56,520 nucleotides of DNA from Bacteroidetes bacterium RIFCSPLOWO2_12_FULL_37_12 (lineage in GTDB: Bacteria > Bacteroidota > Bacteroidia > 2-12-FULL-37-12): NCBI GenBank assembly GCA_001769655.1, contig MEPC01000006.1, forward strand, positions 1 to 56,520, given 5' to 3'. Positions within the stretch are counted from its first letter, which is position 1. Every line of letters starts with the position of its first letter. Of this stretch, positions 1 to 7,380 are shown one piece after another. The notes under the pieces were generated by a model, which was not told the origin of the DNA, ran no database searches, and was given only the letters and a program-made list of their open reading frames with translations. The translations under genes were made by a program, and so were the position numbers.

Positions 1-485
1 TTATGCAAATTTATGAAGTAAACTGGTAAACTGAAATACGTTAGCTTGAGAAGTCAATGGGACGGTATAGGGAGGATTTCCGCTAACGGCAGTCCGTCTA
101 AAAACTACTTTCACCAGCAAAAATACACAAAAACCGGATAGAATAGAAGCGATATACGGAAGGAAAAAAAAATAGACCGGAATGAAAATTAAAAATTTGG
201 TATCAACCTGTTTTGATATTTTGCTTTTAGGGAAGTCAAAAATCAAGAAAATAAAAAAATAAGTTCTCTCAGGAACTTCTTGAACATATTTTCATAAATA
301 TCGACACTCTTCTTTATTAACGAAATCCCCATAGAGGAAAAAAACACAACAATCAAAGGGAAAAAAACATCCGTCCAGAGGCAGATTTAGTGCAACAGTT
401 GCTGAATTGCAAGTCATAAGGGCGCAACGAGGTCTTGGTTGTTATCGGTGGTGCTTCTTTCATCCAGAACCATGTAGCAATTTTA
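1..485. other. Left-edge stretch with no supported gene
   Basis: No convincing gene is visible. A minus-strand frame over positions 1-246 could encode an 81-residue peptide with a hydrophobic stretch, but it opens only at a TTG, has an in-frame stop a short way upstream and resembles nothing I recognise. The rest, up to the small gene ending at 486, shows no coding frame, RNA gene or repeat that I can identify. It may contain decayed remains of the accessory region that follows. Confidence 0.5.
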
Positions 486-656
486 TTATGCTAATATCAT
501 TTTCTTCCTTGTCGCGATCTTTCGGGTACTTTTTATAGCAACATTTTTTGCCTTCAGTTCTGTCATTAGCTTTCTGAAGTCATGAAGTTCATCTTCTGTC
601 CAAGGTTTTGATTGAACTGTAAAGTCAACATTTTTTGGTTCTCTGATTAGTCCCAT
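486..656 (-). CDS. Small basic protein, partner of the GNAT-like protein
   Basis: A 56-residue protein starting MGLIREPKNVDFTVQ and ending in a strongly basic tail (KSTRKIATRKKMILA). It starts 4 nt after the stop of the GNAT-like gene, so the two are almost certainly co-transcribed. The middle (SKPWTEDELHDFRKLMTELKAK) looks helical. The ATG is preceded only by an A-rich stretch, as is usual in Bacteroidota. I recognise no named family. A tiny basic protein tightly coupled to an acetyltransferase-like gene could be an antitoxin or accessory subunit, but that is inference from arrangement alone. Confidence 0.6.
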   Translation of the reverse strand: MGLIREPKNVDFTVQSKPWTEDELHDFRKLMTELKAKNVAIKSTRKIATRKKMILA

Positions 657-660
657 TTTT

Positions 661-1179
661 TTATGATTTAAAATATTGTGAAATTAATCTCAGTGCTGCA
701 TTTGTTTCAATAAACATTCGAAGTCCACGAAAATGTGTTGCGAAGAGTGTGTCTTGATAGTGTTTGATTAATGCTGTCTTTGCATCAAAAGCAAGAAAAC
801 CTTGATAACCTTTATCTACCGATACCTTGCATGCAAAAGCAACAAGATTTCCCGGAACTCCTAAATATACTTTGTCTTTATGTTTATTGAACTTTGCGCT
901 TTCAATGAGATGCATAAAAATGTGATCTTTTTTGTCTTCAATACTTAGTAGCCCCTGAATAATAGTATGGTTATTTACTGTTGTAAGTTTATAAACCTGT
1001 TTGTCCCTATCTTTAATTTCCTTTGTCCAGTCAAATTGCCAGTCAGCTTTTATAATTTGGCTCAAATCTTTAATAGTAAGTTTTATAATCGCGGTGTCAA
1101 ACACTTCTCCCGTTAAAGTGTTTTCAATGGAGTTTGTTATTTTATCAATCACAAAGTCAAGAGGTCTTGATATTTTCAT
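661..1179 (-). CDS. GNAT-like acetyltransferase
   Basis: A 172-residue protein. The C-terminal half resembles the GNAT fold: YLGVPGNLVAFACKVS around residues 104-119, then a strand (QGFLAFDA), a helix (ALIKHYQDTLFATHF) and a last segment (RMFIETNAALRLISQYF) like the end of small bacterial GNAT enzymes. The acetyl-CoA loop is not a clean R/QxxGxG/A, so activity is uncertain. It is the first gene of a two-gene unit with the small basic ORF 4 nt downstream. Substrate unknown. GNAT-type toxins exist, so a toxin-antitoxin pair is possible but unproven. Confidence 0.6.
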   Translation of the reverse strand: MKISRPLDFVIDKITNSIENTLTGEVFDTAIIKLTIKDLSQIIKADWQFDWTKEIKDRDKQVYKLTTVNNHTIIQGLLSIEDKKDHIFMHLIESAKFNKHKDKVYLGVPGNLVAFACKVSVDKGYQGFLAFDAKTALIKHYQDTLFATHFRGLRMFIETNAALRLISQYFKS

Positions 1180-1278
1180 ATTTCAAAGTTACGAATAAAA
1201 ATAATCATTATTGTTGAAAGTTTAATTTTTACATTGTTAGTTGAGCGATTCAATTGGCATCTCAGCTAACGAAGAAGG

Positions 1279-1401
1279 GATTAAAGAAGTAAAAAAAAGA
1301 AGGGTTTAGAACCACAACTGTTCGTTTACCTGCACTATTTATTAGAAGCTCAACTCTTTGTTTACCTCTCAAAGCCCTTCTTTTTTTTATTTCTTTTAAT
1401 C
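1279..1401. repeat. Long inverted repeat (about 26-bp arms, 70-nt loop)
   Basis: The left arm (1279-1304) and right arm (1375-1401) are reverse complements apart from one mismatch and one extra T. Both centre on AGAAGGG/CCCTTCT next to a run of A or T. The arms enclose 70 nt containing two copies of a TTTACCT-like word. It lies between the stop of the lysozyme-fold gene and the start of the GNAT-like gene. It could end transcription of the defence-like operon, be a small non-autonomous mobile repeat, or encode a structured RNA. Confidence 0.6.
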
Positions 1402-1468
1402 TTACTGTTATGCGAATACTCTACTCTGTTCACGAAACACAATTGTTGGAAGTTCGCAAGAAAGTTTA

Positions 1469-2278
1469 TTAGATGTTCGCTTTATTATCATGATGTTGTT
1501 TCAGTTTGCCTGAAAGCAACCCCGATTTAAGTTCCACATACTTCCCAAAGATGTTCGGCTGGGGAGTAGATTTTGTTTTATTATATTTTGAAATAGATTC
1601 TGAAACTTTGCCAGTATTATACAAGGTGCATAGAACTCCATTGTTATTGCTAATGTCAATTCCTGTTCCTGACTTAAAATTATCTCTAATAGTTTTTAAT
1701 TCAAACGCACAATATTCAATACTACAATTGGGTGTCATTAAGCATTTAATATTTTCCTTTACCGTTCTTTTGGAACGGTTTTCTACAAGTGAAAGCAAGC
1801 TGTCAATTTCAAGACTCTTCATTATTGATATTTGACATAAACCAATTGTCCAAATTAACCCATGCTGTAATCTGAATTTAAACTCTTGTTCAGATTCACC
1901 TGTTAATTTTTTGTTTTCAATCTTGTTTTTAGTAGCCTCTGCAAGTTGTTCTAAATATAAATCAGATTTTTCTAAAAAAACTTTCTGAACATAGTATTCC
2001 TCAAATTGATTTGCTGGACTTTTATGAAGACTTCTTTCTGCAATGATAACTCCCATAATTGCCTCTGGTGAAATCTTATAAAGTTCTGCCCACTTTATTA
2101 TTGTATCAATATTTTCTTCTATGTCCTTTACAGCAGAACTGTCAATCTCAATTTTATTAATGTCTGCTGATTGGTCTGGATATAATAACTTTCGGTAATC
2201 ACTTGACAGAAGTAACCATCCTCCAATTATTAAAAAAGTCAAAAGCAATAATGTAATGTAAATTTTATTCTTGGTCAT
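1469..2278 (-). CDS. Membrane-anchored lysozyme/transglycosylase-fold protein
   Basis: A 269-residue protein with one N-terminal membrane segment (residues about 6-24), so the rest should lie in the periplasm. Several stretches match the pattern of lytic transglycosylase-like domains: ISPEAIMGVIIAERS (candidate catalytic Glu at the AERS), IGLCQISI in place of the usual GLMQ(I/V)-type motif, and LYNTGKV in place of the common AYNAG. The match is remote, so hydrolysis of peptidoglycan is inference. It is the last gene of a four-gene operon; its ATG overlaps the upstream stop in a TAATG junction, implying translational coupling with the OmpA-like protein, which should also contact peptidoglycan. 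Confidence 0.6.
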   Translation of the reverse strand: MTKNKIYITLLLLTFLIIGGWLLLSSDYRKLLYPDQSADINKIEIDSSAVKDIEENIDTIIKWAELYKISPEAIMGVIIAERSLHKSPANQFEEYYVQKVFLEKSDLYLEQLAEATKNKIENKKLTGESEQEFKFRLQHGLIWTIGLCQISIMKSLEIDSLLSLVENRSKRTVKENIKCLMTPNCSIEYCAFELKTIRDNFKSGTGIDISNNNGVLCTLYNTGKVSESISKYNKTKSTPQPNIFGKYVELKSGLLSGKLKQHHDNKANI

Positions 2279-2862
2279 TATATGGCACTTGATATTGCCC
2301 CTCCATTAAATGTTCCTTCCATTAATTCAAATACATCTATTACCATTAGAGCGACATTATGTTTTTTGGTCTTGGGAAAACGAATCGGAACGTTCTGCCC
2401 AAAGCCGTCATAATAGATTCGTGAAGGCTCAATACCTTGTCCAACGATGATGTTTTTAATTCTCTCTGATGCCTTTCTACTTTCAGTTACTTTTTGAAAT
2501 TGGTCATTGTCAAGATTATCATCAGTATAACCGCCTACAACTAAAACGAGGTCGTTTCGTTGCTTTAATCTAAAAACAATATTTTTTATCGCAAGAGTTT
2601 GTTGATACGTAATGTCCTCACCAGTGGTTGATTCAAGGAAAACTGTATTTAATACAATTGGGCTATTACTAAAATTCGTTGTGCCCTTTGTTTTGACTTC
2701 AAGAAGGTCATTCTCTAATGGATTTATTAATGAAAAGACAAACCAAATAAGGATAGCTGTTCCTGATATTACAGAAATCAATGTTGGTATCCAATACTTC
2801 AGTGGCACACTGAATTTTTTATTCTTGTCTGAAAGGAATTCGTCCTCGGTAGTTTCTTGCAT
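2278..2862 (-). CDS. Single-pass OmpA/MotB-like peptidoglycan-binding protein
   Basis: A 194-residue protein with a charged cytoplasmic N-terminus, one transmembrane helix (residues about 25-46) and a C-terminal OmpA-like domain. The domain shows VVGGYTDD, then a helix with SRKASERIKNIIVGQGIEPSRI and YDGFGQNVPI, matching the family pattern GhTD...R...hL...GI...R...GyG...P. This topology is that of MotB and of ZorB in Zorya phage-defence systems, and differs from outer-membrane OmpA. No MotA/ZorA-like partner is encoded nearby. Third gene of the operon; 10 nt separate it from the HEPN-like gene. Confidence 0.75.
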   Translation of the reverse strand: MQETTEDEFLSDKNKKFSVPLKYWIPTLISVISGTAILIWFVFSLINPLENDLLEVKTKGTTNFSNSPIVLNTVFLESTTGEDITYQQTLAIKNIVFRLKQRNDLVLVVGGYTDDNLDNDQFQKVTESRKASERIKNIIVGQGIEPSRIYYDGFGQNVPIRFPKTKKHNVALMVIDVFELMEGTFNGGAISSAI

Positions 2863-2872
2863 TTTATTTTAA

Positions 2873-3673
2873 TTAGCTGTTTGTAAGTTGAACTAATTCT
2901 GGAATTTTTATTGATAGTAAATCAAGAAGAATTTTCTTTCGCTCTCTGCTCAAACCGATGTCAATATTTTCAGCATCTAATCTTTCTTTTGTGAGTAGTG
3001 CTCTTTTAATTGGGATAGCAAGGATTGCATGTTCCTCTTGGAAACACAAAATAAACTTGTCTTGAATATAATCCTTTAAAAGTTTTTCTAAATTTCCTTT
3101 GTTGATTTGTTCGGCAATCAATTTCCAAAATTCTGAATGGTTTGGTTCGTTGAAATGTCGTTCCCTATAATTCACTTGTTCTCTTTTATTCATTAACCAA
3201 TCATAAGCATTTGTGGTGTCAATGTCTTGTGATAATAGAATGTCAGAACTAAAAAGGTCTTTGAAAAAATTAATCGTTCCGCTGTGGTCGGAATTATATT
3301 TTTTGTTTCCTTTTGTCACTGGGGATTCACCGTCAAGTGCTTTTAAATAATAGAGGGACTTTTGTCTGATAAGTGCAACTCCATTAACTGCCATTGTACA
3401 TCTTAAAAAATAATACATGGAGTAATAAAATTTAATTGTTGCCCAAGAGAAAAGTTTTGCCTCAATTGATTTCAACGCCTCAAACAAACTCAAAAGACCT
3501 TTGAAGTAAAGGTCTTTCGCATCTTCTCGCAATTCAGAAGATAAAAGTGACGCTTGTGATTTATCTAATTGCAGACTTTTAAAATCAGCCACATTCCATT
3601 GGTCAAGAGTTTGGCAGTTTAGAATTGTCTCACAACGAAGTTGCGCTCTATGCCTGTCAAAACTTATATTCAT
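2873..3673 (-). CDS. HEPN-like all-helical protein
   Basis: A 266-residue, largely helical protein. Residues about 62-98 contain ATIKFYYSMYYFLRCTMAVNG, the tyrosine-rich second-helix pattern of HEPN domains. Residues 158-175 (WLMNKREQVNYRERHF) place a conserved-looking Arg before an N-Y-R-x-R-H stretch where HEPN families carry their RxxxxH or RxxADY motif. Many HEPN proteins are RNases used in toxin, CRISPR or abortive-infection systems; others only bind nucleotides. Nuclease activity here is inference. Its start overlaps the end of the DGQHR gene by 17 nt, so the two proteins are probably made together. Confidence 0.55.
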   Translation of the reverse strand: MNISFDRHRAQLRCETILNCQTLDQWNVADFKSLQLDKSQASLLSSELREDAKDLYFKGLLSLFEALKSIEAKLFSWATIKFYYSMYYFLRCTMAVNGVALIRQKSLYYLKALDGESPVTKGNKKYNSDHSGTINFFKDLFSSDILLSQDIDTTNAYDWLMNKREQVNYRERHFNEPNHSEFWKLIAEQINKGNLEKLLKDYIQDKFILCFQEEHAILAIPIKRALLTKERLDAENIDIGLSRERKKILLDLLSIKIPELVQLTNS

Positions 3674-4706
3674 CTTGGTCTGGCAATGATTTTAAAAGAT
3701 GACTTTCCAAAAATTCAACAACAGCTTTTCTTTGTGATTTACCTTCAAGGTTTTTAAGGTCTGCTCTAAGAAGCAATTCTCCTTTTGGCAAGTCCAAGAG
3801 TTTTTTAAACTCGGCTACTTGAAAGGATTTATTTTCTGCACATTTTGAAATTAATTTAGAAACTAAATGCTCAATTGCACCGATGAAACCCGCATTAGTG
3901 AAAAATGGATTCTTTGCTCTGTTACTCCATAAATCCTCTTTGTCGTAATAAAATTTCAAAGCGGAAAAGTAATTCAGTATTGCCATTTTTTGATTTTGAA
4001 GATTTGTAAGTTTATGATTTGCAAAAACTCCATCTGTTTCTAAATGTTTTTTTAAACTCGTTACAACTGCTGATAAGTCAATAATTCCAACACCTCTTGC
4101 TTTGCCAGGAAATTTTATCGCACCATAATACGCTGATTCTTCATTATTATTTAAGTCCTCTGCAATATCTGTTGCACGATTGATTGCATGGTTTGTATCA
4201 TCTTCCATCTCGCCAAATAAATCATAGATTAAACTTTTAGGAACAGGTTTTTGCTCGGAGTTGATATTGACAAAAATTAACGCTGCTTCTCTTGTTGTAA
4301 GTCCAATACAAAAAGTTACAAGAATTTCTTGTTCCCCAATCTTCTCATCATCTTTCATAGCTTCCGAAAGTCCGGCAAGCCGGTGTTGTCCGTCTATTAC
4401 TTGGGATGCGGAAGGAACGATTGGAACCGTAATTTCTCCATCAGAAAATTCGGGTTTTACTTTTTCGTTTGTCCAATTAAGAATGAAAGTGTTGAAGAAC
4501 ATATTCCCTTCCAAGACAAAAGATTTTATTGATAGTATCCTTTGTCTGTTTAGCAACCTCTGAACTGCACCTTCTTCATCGTCTTTGCCTCTTACTGCAA
4601 CATACGAAATGTGAATTACATCTTTCACTTTCATTGTCAAATGAAATACAGTCAGTTTCCCAAATTTTGATTTGAGTGCTTTTGTCTTATGCCTTTTAAT
4701 TGCCAT
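3657..4706 (-). CDS. DGQHR-domain protein (DndB-like)
   Basis: A 349-residue protein with the signature VIDGQHRLAGL at residues 103-113 (DGQHR at 105-109) and FVNINSEQKPVPKSLIYDL at 145-163, both diagnostic of the DGQHR/DndB family, which is distantly related to ParB/sulfiredoxin folds. DndB represses or modulates phosphorothioate DNA-modification clusters, and other DGQHR proteins occur in defence islands. No dndA, C, D or E homologue is present in the window, so this belongs to a different architecture. It is the first gene of the operon; a good Bacteroidota promoter lies 28 nt upstream, and the ATG at 4706 follows a short leader. Confidence 0.85.
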   Translation of the reverse strand: MAIKRHKTKALKSKFGKLTVFHLTMKVKDVIHISYVAVRGKDDEEGAVQRLLNRQRILSIKSFVLEGNMFFNTFILNWTNEKVKPEFSDGEITVPIVPSASQVIDGQHRLAGLSEAMKDDEKIGEQEILVTFCIGLTTREAALIFVNINSEQKPVPKSLIYDLFGEMEDDTNHAINRATDIAEDLNNNEESAYYGAIKFPGKARGVGIIDLSAVVTSLKKHLETDGVFANHKLTNLQNQKMAILNYFSALKFYYDKEDLWSNRAKNPFFTNAGFIGAIEHLVSKLISKCAENKSFQVAEFKKLLDLPKGELLLRADLKNLEGKSQRKAVVEFLESHLLKSLPDQDEYKF

Positions 4707-4733
4707 TGTATTTTGTCTATTTAATTATCGTTA

Positions 4734-4763
4734 CAAAGTTAAAATTATGTCTGTCGGATTCAA
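4734..4763 (-). promoter_or_regulatory. Bacteroidota-type promoter of the DGQHR operon
   Basis: On the minus strand a TTG (4763-4761) is followed after 19 nt by TAACTTTG (4741-4734), matching the Bacteroidota consensus TTG-N19-21-TAnnTTTG. It lies 28 nt upstream of the first start codon. The rest of the gap between 4707 and 4995 shows no gene. Confidence 0.65.
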
Positions 4764-4995
4764 GTTACGATGTCACTTGCTACGAAGTGCAAGGGTTTCG
4801 AATAAAATTTTATCTACGTAACCTATTGCGTAAAGCCATCCAAATTTGGGATATATGCGCAACTATTATAGCGTTTATTGCAAGAAAAATTATTTGTTTC
4901 ATCCGCGTTAATTTAGAAAACTTATAAAATGTTGTAGATTTCATATTTCATAAATCCAAAAAATACGCTGTCCGTAGATCTATACTCCGTAGATG

Positions 4996-5187
4996 TTATT
5001 TAAAAAAATCTTTCACCTTATCCAACGATATCATTTCTTTTTTAAAAGTGTAAGCGCCGGTTCTTGGCGATTTAACGCTCCGTACTGCCATTACACGATT
5101 CTTAATAACAGGTCCTTTCTTTTTTTCTTCTTTAGGTGCTTCTACCTTTTTAACTTTTGCGGGTTCTTTTGCGGGTTCTTTTGCCAT
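4996..5187 (-). CDS. DUF4295 family protein
   Basis: A 63-residue basic protein. The N-terminal third is a Lys/Glu/Ala/Pro-rich tail with repeated KEPA. The conserved part is RVMAVRSVKSPRTGAYTFKKEM and DKVKDFF at the end, which is the DUF4295 pattern of very small Bacteroidota proteins encoded directly after ribosomal protein L33. Function unknown; the linkage suggests a ribosome-associated role. The tail is longer than usual for the family. In many relatives the next gene is ftsY; here the accessory operon follows instead. Confidence 0.85.
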   Translation of the reverse strand: MAKEPAKEPAKVKKVEAPKEEKKKGPVIKNRVMAVRSVKSPRTGAYTFKKEMISLDKVKDFFK

Positions 5188-5216
5188 GGGGGTTATGTAA
5201 TTTAAATGGAATAATG

Positions 5217-5294
5217 AATATCGAACAAGGAATAAAGAATGTTGAAGTTTTGGTTACTTCGAAATTCATTATTCCTTGTTCATTATTCGATATT
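5217..5294. repeat. Palindromic intergenic repeat
   Basis: An imperfect inverted repeat: arm 5217-5248 (beginning AATATCGAACAAGGAAT) pairs with arm 5256-5294 (ending in TTCGATATT), separated by about 7 nt. The words ATTATTCCTTGTTC and TTCGATATT resemble an interspersed repeat I associate with Bacteroidota genomes. It lies between rpmG and the DUF4295 gene and would form a long hairpin in their shared transcript. Confidence 0.7.
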
Positions 5295-5374
5295 TAAAAA
5301 AACATTTTGCGAAAATTGGTTGAAATATTATTGATAAGACACTAATGACTAATGGACAACCGCAAGGGTTGCCC

Positions 5375-5557
5375 CTACTTTATCTCCTTGTGTAAGGTCA
5401 TTTTTTTTAACACCGGATTATACTTTTTCAACTCAAGACGATCGGGTGTGTTTTTCTTGTTTTTTGTGGTGATATATCGGGAAGTTCCGGGCATACCGGA
5501 GGTTTTGTGCTCAGTACATTCTAAGATGACTTGTACGCGTGATCCTTTTTTTGCCAT
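5375..5557 (-). CDS. rpmG: 50S ribosomal protein L33
   Basis: A 60-residue protein starting [17 protein letters not shown], with [25 protein letters not shown] and ending in [10 protein letters not shown], the full L33 pattern. The Cys of LECTEH is present, but the second pair of zinc-ribbon cysteines is absent, so this is the zinc-independent form. It is followed by DUF4295 as in other Bacteroidota. The gene for L28 (rpmB), usually just upstream in relatives, is not here: the next gene upstream is nfnB. Confidence 0.97.
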   Translation of the reverse strand: MAKKGSRVQVILECTEHKTSGMPGTSRYITTKNKKNTPDRLELKKYNPVLKKMTLHKEIK

Positions 5558-5579
5558 TGTTTTTGATAATTAAACGGGG

Positions 5580-5587
5580 CAAAGGTA
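5580..5587 (-). promoter_or_regulatory. Putative -7 box for rpmG
   Basis: TACCTTTG on the minus strand, 22 nt upstream of the rpmG ATG, fits TAnnTTTG. No clear -33 TTG is visible at the expected distance. Confidence 0.45.
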
Positions 5588-5737
5588 CATGAAATTTTAT
5601 AAATTATATATAAACAGGGTAAAAAATCCACCCCCTGCCCCCGCCAGCGGGGGACAATGTATTATCTTAATACTCAATTTATTGAAAGTTTGGCTCTCTT
5701 TAAAAGATACTATAAAAGAAAGGTAAGTGAAAATTGT

Positions 5738-7240
5738 TTAGGAAACAAGAAGATGATTATGGACAACGGAACTGATGTATTTATGCATTCCTGCCGCCGC
5801 CTTTCTACCATCACCCATTGCCAGTACAACTGTAGCTCCCCCCCTAACAATATCCCCTCCAGCAAATATTCCAGGAACCGTTGTCATCATGTTTTCATCC
5901 ACTTTGATGGTGTGCCTTGGCGTCATTTCAAGCTCCGGCATTGATTGTGGAATTAATGGATTTGGCGATACTCCAATGGCAACTATTACCATGTCAACGG
6001 CTACTTCCTCCTCCGATCCAGCCAACGGAACCGGACTTCTTCTTCCGGATTTATCCGGTTCTCCCAGAACCATTTTTTGTAGTATCATGTTCTTCACCCT
6101 TCCTTTTTCATCGGCATTGTATTTTATGGGTGAATACAAATTCAAAAACTCTATCCCTTCATCCAGGGCATGGTGAACTTCTTCTTTCCGTGCCGGCATT
6201 TCATCCCTCGACCTCCGATAGACAATCATCGCTCTTTCTGCTCCCAATCGTTTTGCGGTTCTCACCGCATCCATGGCTGTATTTCCACCTCCTATAACTG
6301 CTACCTGTTTGCCAACATATAAAGGAGTGTCAAAGTCCTTTTTCGAACCTCCCATCAGATTTACCCTTGTCAAAAACTCATTTGCCGATAAAACACCTAC
6401 CGAATTTTCACCGGGAATATTCATAAAATTAGGTAATCCGGCTCCACTTCCTACAAAAAATGCTTCGAATCCCTGCTTTTTCAATTCATCAATCGTTGCA
6501 GTTTTTCCAACTATAAAATTTGTCTTAAATTTTACACCCATTTTACGGATGGTTTCTATTTCTACATCTGCAATCATATTAGGAAGCCGGAAATCAGGAA
6601 TTCCATATTTAAGCACACCGCCTAATTTGTGGAGCGCTTCAAAAACAGTAACGTCATACCCAAATTTTGCAAGTTCACCAGCTACAGTAAGACCCGCAGG
6701 ACCGGATCCAATAATTCCTACTTTAATATGATTTTCAGGCATCATTTCAGGTATGGAAATTTTGCCGCTGTCTCTCTCATAGTCGGCAACAAATCGCTCA
6801 AGATAACCAATCGCGGCTGAGGGTGACTTTAGCTTTATGGTATAAAAACATTGTGCCTCACATTGAATTTCCTGAGGGCAAACCCTACCGCAAACCGCAG
6901 GCAGAGAATTCGTTTCTTTAATCACTTTTGCGGCAGAAAGAAAATCGCCTGATTCTACAAATTTTAGAAATTTAGGAATATTAATCCCAACGGGACATCC
7001 AGTAATGCAAGTCGGGTCAACGCAATCCAAGCATCTTTTTGCTTCCAACAACGCCTGTTCCACACTCAACCCTTTGTTTACCTCCACGTAACTTTTATTT
7101 CTTACCAAAGGATCCTCCTCAGGCATTTTTACCCTTTCAATTTTTGTTCTTTCTTTCGACTTTAACGATTTACGTAATTTGTCCCTCCATTCAGCCATTC
7201 TTTCATTGTGGTAGTATTCATTGTCTTGTGTTGTATCCAT
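5738..7240 (-). CDS. nfnB: NfnB/GltD-like flavoprotein, NADPH-dependent ferredoxin oxidoreductase large subunit
   Basis: A 500-residue protein. The N-terminal domain has two cysteine clusters for Fe-S centres (CLDCVDPTCITGCPVG near residue 70 and CGRVCPQEIQCEAQC near 117). Then come a FAD-binding GSGPAGLTVAGEL motif (about 178-190), an NADPH-binding GGGNTAMDAVRTAKRLGAE (about 316-335) and a second FAD contact (GIFAGGDIVRGGATVV). This is the glutamate-synthase small-subunit-like family. The partner just upstream is NfnA-like, so the pair most likely forms the bifurcating NADH-dependent ferredoxin:NADP+ oxidoreductase. A role as GltD is less likely since no gltB is near. The 5' end is ATG at 7240. 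Confidence 0.88.
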   Translation of the reverse strand: MDTTQDNEYYHNERMAEWRDKLRKSLKSKERTKIERVKMPEEDPLVRNKSYVEVNKGLSVEQALLEAKRCLDCVDPTCITGCPVGINIPKFLKFVESGDFLSAAKVIKETNSLPAVCGRVCPQEIQCEAQCFYTIKLKSPSAAIGYLERFVADYERDSGKISIPEMMPENHIKVGIIGSGPAGLTVAGELAKFGYDVTVFEALHKLGGVLKYGIPDFRLPNMIADVEIETIRKMGVKFKTNFIVGKTATIDELKKQGFEAFFVGSGAGLPNFMNIPGENSVGVLSANEFLTRVNLMGGSKKDFDTPLYVGKQVAVIGGGNTAMDAVRTAKRLGAERAMIVYRRSRDEMPARKEEVHHALDEGIEFLNLYSPIKYNADEKGRVKNMILQKMVLGEPDKSGRRSPVPLAGSEEEVAVDMVIVAIGVSPNPLIPQSMPELEMTPRHTIKVDENMMTTVPGIFAGGDIVRGGATVVLAMGDGRKAAAGMHKYISSVVHNHLLVS

Positions 7241-7281
7241 GTTGAAAATAAATTTTCAATTAAAAAAACCTCATCCCCCGT

Positions 7282-7306
7282 CCCCTTCTCCAAAATGGAG
7301 AAGGGG
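7282..7306. repeat. Short perfect hairpin between nfnA and nfnB
   Basis: CCCCTTCTCCA (7282-7292) and TGGAGAAGGGG (7296-7306) pair perfectly across a 3-nt loop, inside a CTCATCCCC...GGGGTGA context. A related motif occurs at 35002-35021. It lies in the nfnA-nfnB gap and could affect the balance of the two subunits. Confidence 0.7.
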
Positions 7307-7380
7307 TGACGTAAAACAAAAAATTTCTGAAATTATAAATTTTATTTGTATATTCAATTCAGTTAGAGTTTAAAAATATT

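Noticed and set aside
1-246. Possible 81-residue membrane-type ORF on the minus strand
   Set aside because: Only a TTG start, an in-frame stop shortly upstream, no recognisable family and no promoter; not reported as a gene.
4700-4927. Plus-strand ORF of 75 codons in the gap before the DUF4295 gene
   Set aside because: Low-complexity translation, overlaps the first codons and the promoter of the DGQHR gene, and resembles nothing.
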